From assembly GCF_002865645.1 (NCBI RefSeq), contig NW_020194644.1, forward strand, positions 410,801 to 474,800: a stretch of 64,000 nucleotides of DNA. Reading direction: 5' to 3'. Source of the stretch: Hyaloscypha bicolor E (Eukaryota > Ascomycota > Leotiomycetes > Helotiales > Hyaloscyphaceae). Below the pieces are notes generated by a model. It saw only the letters and a program-made list of their open reading frames with translations, did no database searches and was not told the DNA's origin. Below are positions 44,985 to 55,060 of the stretch, one piece after another (within the stretch, counting starts at the first letter, position 1; every line of letters starts with the position of its first letter). Made by a program: the position numbers and the translations under genes.

Positions 44985-47447
44985 TCACAACTCCTCACTC
45001 CATGACCCTGGCATAGGCAAGTCATCGATACTCGCACCTTCCTCATCGGGGTCCTTCTCTTCCTCGTTAAAGTACCACCCACGGGCCTCCCTAAAGGGGT
45101 ACTCGGTGTCGGTGTCGAAGAACCACCCTTTCTCAACCATTCTCCAATGTTCTTCCCCTTCAATCATAGCCCAGAAGTCGCCGGCAAAGGGATCTGAAGG
45201 CTCGGAGAACCAGAAGATCCAGTCTTCGGGACGGGGCCCGTATGTGATCTTAAGTAGCCTGATATCAAAATCGGGAGAAATAAGCACCGGGTAGGGGTTA
45301 CTATCCTTGTCTCCTGTATAAGGCCAGCCCCAGAAATATCTGAAATCCTTCTTCTGTGACGAGATCGTTTCCCAAGCCCCGTAGTCCTGAAGATCGACCC
45401 CGCATTCAAGCAAACTAAACAACCAGTCCCCCAACATTTCATTCAGAGCTTTGAGTGTTCTTCCAACATTCCAATTCGGGGGAAATGTAACATATCTATT
45501 GAGAAAACCGTATATCATCCCTGTGAGAAGAGTATGGCTATCACTATCAATTGACTGCAGGGAAGCTCCTGCCGAGATGAGTTTGCGTACAAAGTGTCGA
45601 TATAACAGAGAATCAATCTTTAAAATGTCGTCGCTAGTTTCAAGATCCTGTGTCTCAAGACTACCATCAAGATAGCTCTGAGTGTGGGCCGCGTTGGCCC
45701 CGTACGAACTAATTTGAACTTTAGCAAATCCGCTCAAAACCAGATGAAGAAGTGTCTGCTCCTTTTCATTGGTCCATTCAGCTATCTCAGCATTAATTTT
45801 GCCGTTGTTATCTAGTAAGGTTTCAACTACTGCGGGCACGTTATGCCAGGTGGTTGTGAGCTGTGCAGCAGCTACATCTAGCCTAAGGCGCAAGGGAGCC
45901 TTGCCCCATGGCGGATACGCTTGCTGTTGCAGATACTTCAAGTTATTCACTGGTCCATGGTAGCTCTTGAAGACGTCAACGTTGTCGATGAGGATTTCAT
46001 CCGCTCCTGCGTTAAGAAGTAGTCGATATAATTCTAACAGGTCGAGTCCTTGCCAGAACGATAAAGATGCTCCCCTTTGAATCAGAAAATGCAGTGGTGT
46101 CCTGTGTTCGTGTTAGAGCAAGTCGTAGAGTTCGAAATAAGAAAACATTTTGGCCACTGCTTGTGATGAGCATGGTGGGATGCATTCATTTTGCGTCTAG
46201 GCAACGAAGAAAGTATGGCCGTCAGGAATATTGACATATACAAAACGACTGTAGATCGAAAATAGGACTTGAACAAGAGACCAAGTTGCAAATCCATTGA
46301 CTGACTGGGGATAATGATAGAGATGAGATCTTACTCTTGATTTGAGTCGAGAGCGAGGGGATCAGCGCCATGGGAAAGCAGTAGTTTGCACATTCCAATA
46401 TCACCATGAGATGCTGCTACCTAGAAAAGATCAGATCTGCAGGTATTGACACAACTTTGATTGACTTACATGGAGAGCCGTACAGTTGCTCGGATAATCA
46501 TCTATTCTATCTGTGACCCATGCATGCCTCTCGGTTAGCATCTGCCGAACACTTGAAGTATCCCCGTCCTTGACCGCAGTGAAGAACAACGAATCTTCTG
46601 GCAGGACCCGATACATCTGCGGATTTATGCACCAACCGGAGAGGCTGCGAAATCCCCAAGAATCGACCTGACAGCTCGATAGCAAGTCAGGGAACTTATA
46701 TTTGGCGTAAAATTCCTGCCTCTCTTTGCCCTTGCAGGTTTTCACTCGACTCCGGAACTCGAATTGTCCAGCGAGGAAGCGCATCCATGAAGATGAGGAT
46801 GTCCAAACGTCGTATTGCCTAGTAACGAGGTCCTTCGAGGCCCCGTCCTTCGATTGTCGCTGGTGGGGCTGTAAACAAGTTGTGTCGATGGCGGTGATCG
46901 AAGTCAGATGATTGGATAGTCTTGCTACTATAATTTCTGGCTGTAAACGTGCCATAGCGCTAGCTAGATGAGTAAATTTCTCTGAGTGCAGGGTGGGAAC
47001 GTACTTCGTATGGAATTGATAGGACAATGAGAGTAGCTGGATAGCATTCTTCATCCTACTCTTCAACTTCTTCACATCTTCCTTCTTTAGCACTATTATT
47101 GCAGAACCTAGTTTCTTTCGCCATCCATTCTTTCCTTGTATTTTCTGGGCCAGGTCATTGGCTAATCCAGCAAGCTCAGCAGCGCCTTCCTGGCACAACT
47201 CCAAGCTCTGCCGCACGCATAGATTAGTAGCTGACAACTGTGGCATATCTTCCCGTGATTGGTCATCTCCTATTTGTTGCAATATGAGGTTGAGGGAGTC
47301 AATTTGGCGGATGAGGTTATTGATCTCCACAGGCGCATCCCGAACCTGGCTCCAGCTTTCTTTGATCGTAATGATGCTTCTTGTTATTGAAGCAGGGAGT
47401 TGGGCGATGGCGATACCGCTGGCCACGGCACCAAATATTTCGGCCAT
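44985..47447 (-). CDS. STAND-type N-terminal domain protein with ankyrin repeats
   Basis: Exons 47447-46470, 46420-46335 and 46101-44985 give 726 aa. The start MAEIFGAVASGIAIAQLPAS is the standard opening of the fungal N-terminal domain found on many STAND/NLR-like proteins; a Met nine codons upstream (47474) is possible. This helical domain covers about residues 1-140. No NACHT or NB-ARC P-loop is present. Ankyrin-like repeats lie at about 285-400 (LFFTAVKDGDTSSVRQML, CTALHVAASHGDIGMCKLLLSHGA, TPLHFLIQRGA .. LLLNAGADEIL). The C-terminal part has further ankyrin-like pieces and a Trp/Asp/Glu-rich tail ending PMPGSWSEEL. Domain plan resembles fungal proteins considered in self/non-self recognition, but role is inference. 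The second intron is long (46102-46334, 233 nt) and might hide another exon. It sits inside the transposon island. Confidence 0.85.
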
Positions 47448-47474
47448 GATGGCTACGTTCGTAGGTTCATTCAA

Positions 47475-47945
47475 GAAATCGCTCGACGAGGAGCGCGAGG
47501 CTGGGAAAGTGGTTTCTCGAAGTAGTAGGCCGCGGCTTGGTATGCTGCTTGATCAAAGTAGACACCTCTTGAAACATTGCAGATGGCCGCGAAATTTCGC
47601 TAGCTAAGGCTAGGCTTTGAGTGAGCAATTTAGGTGTGTAATTTGCCTGCGAAAAAGCCTCACTTGAGGCTGCACGGGATCGAAGGCAACTCACACACAC
47701 CAACTTGTCTCTGGACAATAGATGGCGAGTTCTTGTTTTTGTTTCAGCCTAGTTAGGGCTTAGTAGTGTTATATCCGTACCGGGGTCTTGCGACTGCAGA
47801 CACTGCCACCGGGAGCCCCGTCAGGGAGTCGAACCCCTTTACTAATATCGCACTACTATTGAGTTATTTCGGAGGACGAGTTACAAGGAGCTATTGGGCT
47901 TTCTACGCATCCTCCCTCGGATTTAGTGATTCAAGTACTAAAACT
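47475..47945. other. Promoter side of ankyrin gene; tRNA-like fragment
   Basis: Upstream region of the ankyrin gene. At about 47815-47875, the minus strand shows a B-box-like GGTTCGACTCC preceded by an A-box-like TAACTCAATAGTAG, but the spacing is too short and the acceptor arms do not pair, so it is not a functional tRNA. It may be a tRNA-derived SINE scrap. Confidence 0.3.
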
Positions 47946-47949
47946 GTCA

Positions 47950-48410
47950 GTATTTCTACTAATACTCACCATTAGTTACAAGGTCCAATCTAGTGGTACA
48001 AACGGGTCTGCATGCTCCCTTGAACCTGTATCTAGAAGGCTTAACTGGGTAATTAACACATCTTCAGGATCCGATTCAGGCTCTCCAGAAACCTGGATAG
48101 TATTACTCGGAGGGATGAAGGGTAACTCTGTCTGTATATCTGTTTCCAGAAGACATACAGGCCCCTTTAGTACCCGGATATCATATGGGTCTTGCCCCTA
48201 TAGATCCTCAAACTTTAATGGGTTGTAATCTCTATCAGAGTAGATTTTACTCATGCTTAGAGATCTATCTGTCATAATTCTCTTTCGCATCATACTTAGG
48301 AATATTGCAGGTGTCGACTCTAGGCCCCAGTACTGGTTTGGTTTACCAAAACTATGCGAAAGTGAAGTTTCCATAAGCACCAGGCCCCTGTCGAAAAGAG
48401 AACCTGCCAC
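47950..48410 (-). pseudogene. Degenerate coding stretch of unknown origin
   Basis: One minus-strand frame reads MMRKRIMTDRSLSMSKIYSD, then reaches a TAG, and continues in the same frame as GQDPYDIRVLKGPVCLLETD, PFIPPSNTIQVSGEPESDPE and LLDTGSREHADPFVPLDWTL before further stops. The internal TAG could derive from CAG. A RIP-mutated transposon-encoded or captured gene is the likeliest explanation; no domain recognised. Confidence 0.4.
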
Positions 48411-48572
48411 CGACGTCTAGTTGCGTATACCTTACTTCCTGGGCCAAGGGACATAAGAGCTATAAAGAGGTCTAGGGATACAGGATCCACCCAGGGTGTA
48501 TCCTTCTCTAGACGCTCTGGACAATAGAAGCGTTCGCCAGCCAAACGCCCAAACCACTCAACCGCCCACTTA

Positions 48573-48798
48573 GAAGGGATCACCTACCAACCGCCCAAAC
48601 CCCCTTTCCGCCCACGCCTACCCCACCAAAATTTCTCGATTTTTCAAAGTCTTTAGAAAATTCTAAAAATTTGCTAGATTATAGAGAATACTCGAAATAT
48701 TGCGAATATCACATTAATTTTCGATTTTGTGGCGTTAAGGTCTCCAAAATCCAAGTTGAGCGGAAAGGGGATTTGGGCGGTTGGTGGGTGATACCTTC
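48573..48798. mobile_element. MITE-B, nested in MITE-A
   Basis: 226 bp bounded by TA (48571-48572 and 48799-48800). Terminal inverted repeats start GAAGGGATCACCTACCAACC on the left and GAAGGTATCACCCACCAACC on the right, continuing through GCCCAAA. The interior shares an AT-rich core with MITE-A and MITE-C (ATTTTTCAAAGT then TTAGAAAATTCT), so the three are relatives. Confidence 0.7.
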
Positions 48799-48982
48799 TA
48801 TACCCCTGTCGGAACACCGAAAATTTATGGATTTTTCAAAGTGCTTAGAAAATCCTCAAAACTTCTCAGAACATGGAAAATGCCCCAAAAAGTCCAATTC
48901 CAATGTTGGTTTTTCGAAATTATAGTGCTTTGGTGGCCAAATTCAGGTTTGAGCAGTGAGTGGTGCGGGCGTTTGGCCAGTA

Positions 48983-51570
48983 ATAGTCGGACTTAACGTC
49001 GCGACTAAAGGGGCCCAACCCTTTAGTCGGGGAAAGCGAGTTGTCCCGCACCACACCAAAATTTCTATGCGATTGCAGACACTTGAATTGCACCATACAA
49101 CCAAATAACCCTTAAATTAATACGCAATTGAGGATATAATCTCTTATTACTCTAATGCTACAAAATCTGCATTTTGAGCTATTGAATCAGTCGATATTAC
49201 TGATCTAGGTAGTAAAGAATACAGATCCACCTCCTCCCCACTAACCCCACTATTTATACCCTCTCTTGCCTCCTCCATTTCCCCATTTGATCCCTCAGTT
49301 TCCTCTAATATTGCCCGTATATATAATTGACTAAGAGGGTTCCCCTTTGCTCGGTGAGCTTGCTCAGATGCGAGTATTACAGGATTAATAGGAATATCTG
49401 TAAATATTTCGGGGTCCTCCGCTTGTATACGATCGAATTCAGCTTGCTTCTTAGCTACCCTATCGTAAAGCGATTAGTGCTTAATTCGAACAGCTTCAAG
49501 CTCGTTTTCCGTAGGTTCGTTCTGGGGATCGCGAATTGGTATTAGGAGTTCGGGAGGGATAATCGTATCGATTCCAAGAACCTACTTCTTTGCTTGTGCC
49601 TCCAGTTCCTTTACTCTCTTCTTCCTCTCTCTCTCTGCCGCTCGTGCGGCGATTCCGATTCTTTTAATAGCTTCCCTCTCAGCTAATTCGGCCTTTGCAA
49701 GCTGTTTCTTTGCCTTCTTGAGCTCCTCCTCTGCTACCTTCCTCACTTTAATCTTCTTCTTTGCCAGAGTATCAGAAGCGTTCATCCACCCCCCCTTTTG
49801 AAAACTAAGCCGTATATTTAGCTTAGCCTTATAATAATTAACCTGTGCCTTGCGAGCGTTCTGGGTATCTAGCTCTTGTAAACTTCCAAGCATTAGGTGA
49901 TTCTTGGTAGCCTTAATTATAACTGCATACTCTTTGCGAGAGGAAGAGCTTAAAGCGTCTAGAATCTTGTCATTGAGATTATCGAGGCGTAGAACGTATT
50001 CGTTATATGAAGATGGAGGTTTTGGGAGGGTAGGTAATTGGTATGTTGCTTCCAATTCGTGAACAGGAGGAGGTATAGGAATTGGTGGGTTTTCTGCTTC
50101 CGCTTTAGTATCTAAATCAGATCCAAATTCCAGATTCTCCAAGCCAGTGTCTTTCCTTCTCTTTTTCCCATATTCCTTGAGCTTCCTTCGTATAGCTTTA
50201 AAGCTGACGGGCCAGATTCCTGCGTTCTGAAAGGCGTATTTAATCGTACGAACCGTAAATGTTTTCTCTCGTATTCCAGGGAGATCGCAAAAGAAGCACT
50301 AAATATTGTATTCCGGCTCGTACGAGCGAATCGCATTTATAATATTGACCTGTTAGTAGTATTTCTACTCCCTAAAGACGCTAATATTATATGGTTGAAG
50401 GAGGTGCGTTTGGTGGAAAGGAAATTATACGATTCGTATCTTATTATATATAGCTTTCAAGACAAAATCGTCCGCTTGGTGGCAAGTTACTTCGTTAATT
50501 AAGAGAATATGCCACTCCTTATTAGGCCCGCAATCATTGTGCTTAATAAAATGGTCTAGCCAAACCATACAGATCCCCTCGTTCGTATATCCTGTGGGAG
50601 AGACTGTAATAACCTCGTGGCCGGTTATATTTTCGTGGAACCAGGAAACCATAATTATGACTCCAGGTATAATTACTACCGGAGGAATTGCCTTGCCATT
50701 TGCAGATATATATTCAATTATCGTAAGAGATATGCGATTCTCTGGTATCCCCGTATATATCTCCTTGATTCCAATCGGTACGATAACCTCCTCTCCTGCA
50801 GGTATACAAATTCGTGCTCCTTTCTCGTCTATATTATGTATCTGATCCCCATGGCATATACCAGTTTCCTCTAATACCGGACGATATTCAGTCTCAAACT
50901 AATCGCGTAGGCTCTGTTCGGTATGGAGATCGATACGGTGGCTCGCAATAGGCTTCGTTTTAATCATATGAAGTTCTGGAGTGCTCTTTAGCCATTGAGA
51001 GAACCATTTCCAAGATGGAGCTATCTTATTGTCCTCCGTTCGTATCCACATTGCGCAGTTATATATTATTTGCTTTGTGGCTCCTTTCCCTCCATTAATC
51101 GCGTGCGATACCGCATACTGAATTAATGCCTCGTATTAATCAGGACGTAGGATCTTGTTCTGGCCTCCCTATTATACTCTCGCTGTTCCCATCTTCTTCC
51201 TCTCTCTCTGCCATGTTTTCTTTACTGTATCTTCATTTCGTACGTAATACGCGCGTGCCGCAGTCGCGGGAGTCTCTTCTGGGTTGGCCTTGAGGAATTG
51301 AATAGCTTTACGGAGCTTATCCCTCTCTGGCATATCGCGGAGGAGTGTATAGTTGGGGAGGTTGCTTAGGCGAGCCATTACTGTTGAATTTGACTGATTT
51401 TCAGGGTGATTTGGGCTGGTGGTGATCAAATTGATTGATTTTTACTATGGGTGTTCCATACAAATTGGAAATTTCTGGGATCGGTGCGGGACAACTCGCT
51501 TTCCCGGGACAACTCGCTTTCCCCGACTAAAGGGTTGGGCCCCTTTAGTCGCGACGTTAAGTCCGACTAT
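48983..51570 (-). mobile_element. Full-length pogo/Fot1-type DNA transposon, RIP-decayed
   Basis: 2588 bp with terminal inverted repeats of about 70 bp beginning ATAGTCGGACTTAACGTCGC, flanked by TA (48981-48982 and 51571-51572), the target site of Tc1/mariner/pogo elements. The right repeat contains an extra tandem copy of an 18-bp unit (CGGGACAACTCGCTTTCC). It encodes one transposase on the minus strand. Inserted in the right terminal repeat of MITE-A. Confidence 0.9.
49582..51378 (-). pseudogene. pogo-type transposase, eight in-frame stops
   Basis: One uninterrupted 598-codon reading frame with stops but no frameshift. The N-terminus has an HTH (LRKAIQFLKANPEETPATAA, DTVKKTWQRERKK). A CENP-B-type HTH follows (WKWFSQWLKSTPELHMIKTK). 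The first catalytic Asp is in IHNIDEKGAR, and the LLLDG-type second Asp now reads LLINEVTCHQ. The HLLQPLDV-type motif reads HLLQPYNISVF. The C-terminus is a Lys/Glu/Ala-rich coiled coil. All eight premature stops are TAA or TAG, each derivable by C-to-T from CAA/CAG (or by G-to-A from TGG in at most one). This is what RIP makes in CpA contexts. Confidence 0.85.
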
Positions 51571-51734
51571 TAACCCTTCTACGATTCGACAGACCGGTCG
51601 CTTCCGATAAGCAAGGCTGTGAACAATGTGGCTTCGGCACAGCACGAATTGAGCGTCTGAGTGTCTGCAGTTACGACAGCTAAGCTCGATTCTGCCGCGT
51701 TTTCCAGCGCTTACCGTGGCCTATTATTAAATTA

Positions 51735-51939
51735 AGGGTTCACTGGCCAAACGCCCAAACTCAACAAAATTTTCCCTATTTCTCAAAGTGCCTAGAAAAT
51801 TCTAATAACTTCTAGCACTACAAAGAATATTCTAAATAACCCGGCTACAAGCTTAGTTTCTTTAAATTATGGTGTTGTTATGGTCAAACTGTGGTTTCGA
51901 GCGGTTTCGCAGTTTGGGCGTTTGGCCAGAGAACCCTTC
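51735..51939. mobile_element. MITE-C, relative of MITE-A and MITE-B
   Basis: About 205 bp with terminal inverted repeats: AAGGGTTCACTGGCCAAACG on the left, and on the right the complement of GAAGGGTTCTCTGGCCAAAC, both continuing CCCAAACT. A TA lies at each end. The interior has the same AT-rich core as A and B (TTCTCAAAGTGCCTAGAAAA). Confidence 0.7.
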
Positions 51940-52464
51940 TAACCCTGTACTGACAAACCCCCGAAAAACATGACATTGCGTATTTGCACATTTGCACTTT
52001 GCACTTTGCACTTAGCTTTTAAATTTGTTTAAATATAGTCATAATTTCAGTACCTATTAAACCATTCAACTCTTTAGCTAGATAAGCCGGCCCGATTTAT
52101 TCCGGTTGGTATGCTAAGATAAATCGTGCCCGAATCTGTTCATTTCTTACTCGTCAGGTTACGACTTTGCGGGGTAAGTCAATAAATGCCTCATTTTTCT
52201 TGAGACAGGATCTTGGGCTACTCCTTCCCCTTTTAGTATTACCAAACTACCTCATAAAATTAGCAGTCTGGGAACTTCAAGTGTCGTACACACAAGACCG
52301 TTAAATATCCAAAGAACTTTTGTTAGTTCGTCTTAAATGTTCAAGCTTGTTGGCCTCCTTCTGGATTTCGCTCATTAATATACATTGCCCTGAATAGTTC
52401 CAAAAGTGTTGCCACAACCAAAAAGAGAGCTAGTACTCTCGGTCTTGATCGAGCTTCGAACACA
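51940..52464. other. Intergenic; upstream of orphan gene
   Basis: Contains a small stutter of TTTGCAC/TTGCACT units near 51985-52010, then ordinary sequence. Likely holds the promoter of the gene at 52465. Confidence 0.45.
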
Positions 52465-53314
52465 ATGTCACAATCGATTACCGCATCCTTAAAGCCAGAC
52501 GAAGCAGCCAAAGAGAGCAAGAGGGACACTGAAGAACCTGCGCCGGCTTACGTTGATCACACCTCTGATGAACGGTATCAAGATACAATATCTCTACGGA
52601 ATTACAGATCGGACTTGCAACAGTCAAGTATAGAAGCGACAGGACCTCGCTCCCTAACCCTGGACAAAGATCTCATCTTTCCGAGCATCATTCCGTCCAC
52701 AGCACTCTACTCTTTAAACCATGCCCTGGATACCAAGAGCAACTCTATTACTCTCCGCCGCTCCGTTCCAAATACTGTGTATCCGCAAAAACTCACAGAT
52801 AAAGATCTTTGGGAAATTTTCCGCCCGCCGATGACTCGTACAAAATTTCAACTTCACGGGAAAACGGAAAGCACATATCTTAGGACAGGAGAATTGACTA
52901 TGAAGTCTGGATTGAGTGGGCAGGTCTGGGAATGTAGGTTTGAACCAGAGGTTGTGCTGAGAGGGAAGGATGGAGTGTGGAGTGATGGGCAAGGAGAAGT
53001 GGTGGCCAGGGAGGCTAACGAAGTTATTGCAAAAAACGGGAGCAGGAAGGGGAAAGAAAGGGAGGCTGTGGATAGTGTGAGAAAAAATCCAAGTCTGACG
53101 CGCGTTGAAAGACGAAATGGGGAGGAGGACCTTTTTTTGGTCGATCTTATGGTAGCGGTTTGGTGTGCCAAGACGTGGTGTGCGGAGACGTGGGAAAGCA
53201 GAGGAGATGGGCCGAGTATGAAAGAAGGTGAGTTTGCATGCCCGAACGATCTATTGAATATTTGGAGTTTATTGGCTAATTCTTGGTAGTTTTGCAGAAG
53301 GGAAAGGATGGTAA
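52465..53314 (+). CDS. Orphan hydrophilic protein, two exons
   Basis: Exon 1 52465-53227 and a very short exon 2, 53298-53314, give 259 aa ending EEGKGW. The intron has GTGAGT, a GGCTAATT branch-like site and TTTGCAG. If unspliced, the frame continues to 53289 (274 aa). The N-terminal 70 residues are polar and probably disordered. A folded-looking core runs about 70-190 (FPSIIPSTALYSLNHALDTK, LWEIFRPPMTRTKFQL, GQVWECRFEPEVVL), and a Cys/Trp-rich segment (VAVWCAKTWCAETWESRG) lies near the end. No signal peptide or helix. I do not recognise the family. It sits between MITE-C and an AT-rich element, so it may be an accessory or lineage-specific gene. Confidence 0.65.
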
Positions 53315-54170
53315 CTGGGGTGGAAAGAGGAAGTATCACCTGTGGACTTGAGACCTAATTTTATTTTCCAGCGGTCAAATACCACTTCGCCGAGTTTTTT
53401 TGGTGACCATCTGAGATAATGCTAAATATATTTCCGTACATTTCTTTGTTATCAATGTTTTAGGAATTTGAAAAATTTGAAATTCTCAGGGCATCATGTG
53501 AAACCAAACCAAGTGATATACTCCTTACAAGGGAGATTATATCTACATTCCTTGAGACATTCCGAAGAGGGTGATCTGTAGCGGATCAAATAATCTTTAG
53601 TTTTGCTACTTTTTCCATACCTTTTCCATGCCTGATCTCAAGGGATGGAAACATCATTTCTGTTAGCATTGGTTTAGTTCTATTATCTTTGCTGAGGCCT
53701 TTATCTACTTTTTTATCTGACTGTATTGATTTTATTGTGGTCAGTTCTCCCGATGTCACATTAGTCTAGTTTCCCCACAAACGTTTCAAGTCAATTGTGC
53801 TAGAAAAAGCAATAAGTGGCGTTTGTTCTTCCAATGGGACCAATTGCTAGTTTCGGTAAATTCAGGGTCTGCAAAGGGTCTTTGTGGCGTACTATGACAG
53901 CCTCTAGTTCACCCATACATTACGTCGCTGAGTTCAGTATTCTTAGCGTACGTTCCGGAAGAGGTCTGTTCCCACGTGGCATGTATTACTTAAGATTAGT
54001 TATGTAAGATGTAGACGAAGCAATGTGCTGACTTTCAACTAAGGTTAGGGAAGGCCAATACGAAGTGAACTCAAGCAAGAAAAAACCGCATCAGTGAACT
54101 TGTAGTGTAGTTTTGATCATTTGCATGCCCCTGCCATGCTACGCGGACGTGCAACAAAGGCCATAAGGAC
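53315..54170. other. AT-rich gene-free stretch
   Basis: The 3' flank of the orphan gene followed by sequence with no gene-like frame longer than about 60 codons (53816-54007 is unconvincing). Confidence 0.5.
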
Positions 54171-55060
54171 TTACCCGTTCGTACCTCCCACTTACAGTAG
54201 TACTCTAGGTGGTTCGTGAGAGCGACTTGGACACGAAAGCGACTTGGCCAAGTGCTTTATATAGTAAATTTGTATAGGAGGTACATCTAGCTTGCTGGTT
54301 CGTGCTTGGATTTTAACGAGAAATACTAGTTTAATAATAGCTAGTATATTAATTTAATTAATTATAATTATCGGCTAGTAATTAAATTATAATTCATTTA
54401 TATTGTGAGGTGTTTGTTGCTAGGCAATAAGACAATAGAATGAATCAGTGAGTTGTAAAACCACAGTGTCAAATTCAGTACAGAACTAATCTCTGTCCCT
54501 CCTGTGAGGTCCAGGGAAGCCTCCTCTAAATAGGAGCTCCCAATAACGTACATGCATTTAGTGATTCGTAAGCCAAAAGCCTATAATGCAACAGTGGTAT
54601 GATTATGACGTTAAAGGGCTGTCGATCTCCCTGATCGACATCCGCGATATCCGAGGTTCGTCACATGCACTTTGGTCACGTGCGACCCTGCACACATCAC
54701 ATATATATTACCTGATTTACTTAAATATAATTAATTATATAATTATAAAAGTAAGATTTCTTTAGCTTAATTAAATATTACTTTATTATAATAAATTCGA
54801 TAAATAAATTCTTTTTATATATATAAATTTGAAATTTAATTTTAAATCTAATTACTTAATTATTATAAAACTAATAAAATTATAATAAATTCAATTTTAT
54901 CATTTATATAACTTTTATATAATAATTAAAAATAATTCAATATATTAGAGTATAACTAGTCTAATAATTAATTACTTTAAAAAAATTGATATCTAATAGT
55001 GGCCAAGCCGCTTCACGAACTACCTAGGGTACTAAGTGGGAGGTATAAACGAGTACCAAG
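54171..55060. mobile_element. AT-rich terminal-inverted-repeat element, no coding capacity
   Basis: Left end 54171-54250 and right end about 55001-55060 are imperfect inverted repeats. They share TACCTCCCACTTA, a GTACYCTAGGT-type block, GTTCGTGA and CTTGGCCA. The left copy has an internal duplication of the AGCGACTTGG unit (about 54231 and 54238-54247). Between them about 54300-54990 is extremely AT-rich (runs of TTAATTAATTATAATTA type) with no open frame, apart from a short GC-richer piece at about 54480-54700. It looks like a RIP-flattened, non-autonomous DNA transposon of about 890 bp. Confidence 0.6.

Larger units (their letters stand above)
48527..51579. mobile_element. MITE-A, split by a MITE and a pogo-type transposon
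   Basis: The left end (48527 onward) reads GAAGCGTTCGCCAGCCAAAC. The right end lies beyond the pogo element and, read inward, starts GAAGGGTTACTGGCCAAACG. Flanking TA occurs at 48525-48526 and 51580-51581. Without its passengers the element is only about 240 bp (48527-48570, 48799-48982 and 51571-51579, roughly). It holds MITE-B at 48573-48798 and the 2588-bp transposon at 48983-51570, the latter in its right terminal repeat. No own coding capacity. Confidence 0.65.

Noticed and set aside
47815..47875. tRNA gene on the minus strand
   Set aside because: No pairing acceptor stem and no anticodon arm; only A- and B-box-like motifs remain.
48525..51581. LTR retrotransposon
   Set aside because: The long repeats are inverted, not direct, with TA flanks and a pogo-type transposase; a DNA transposon fits.
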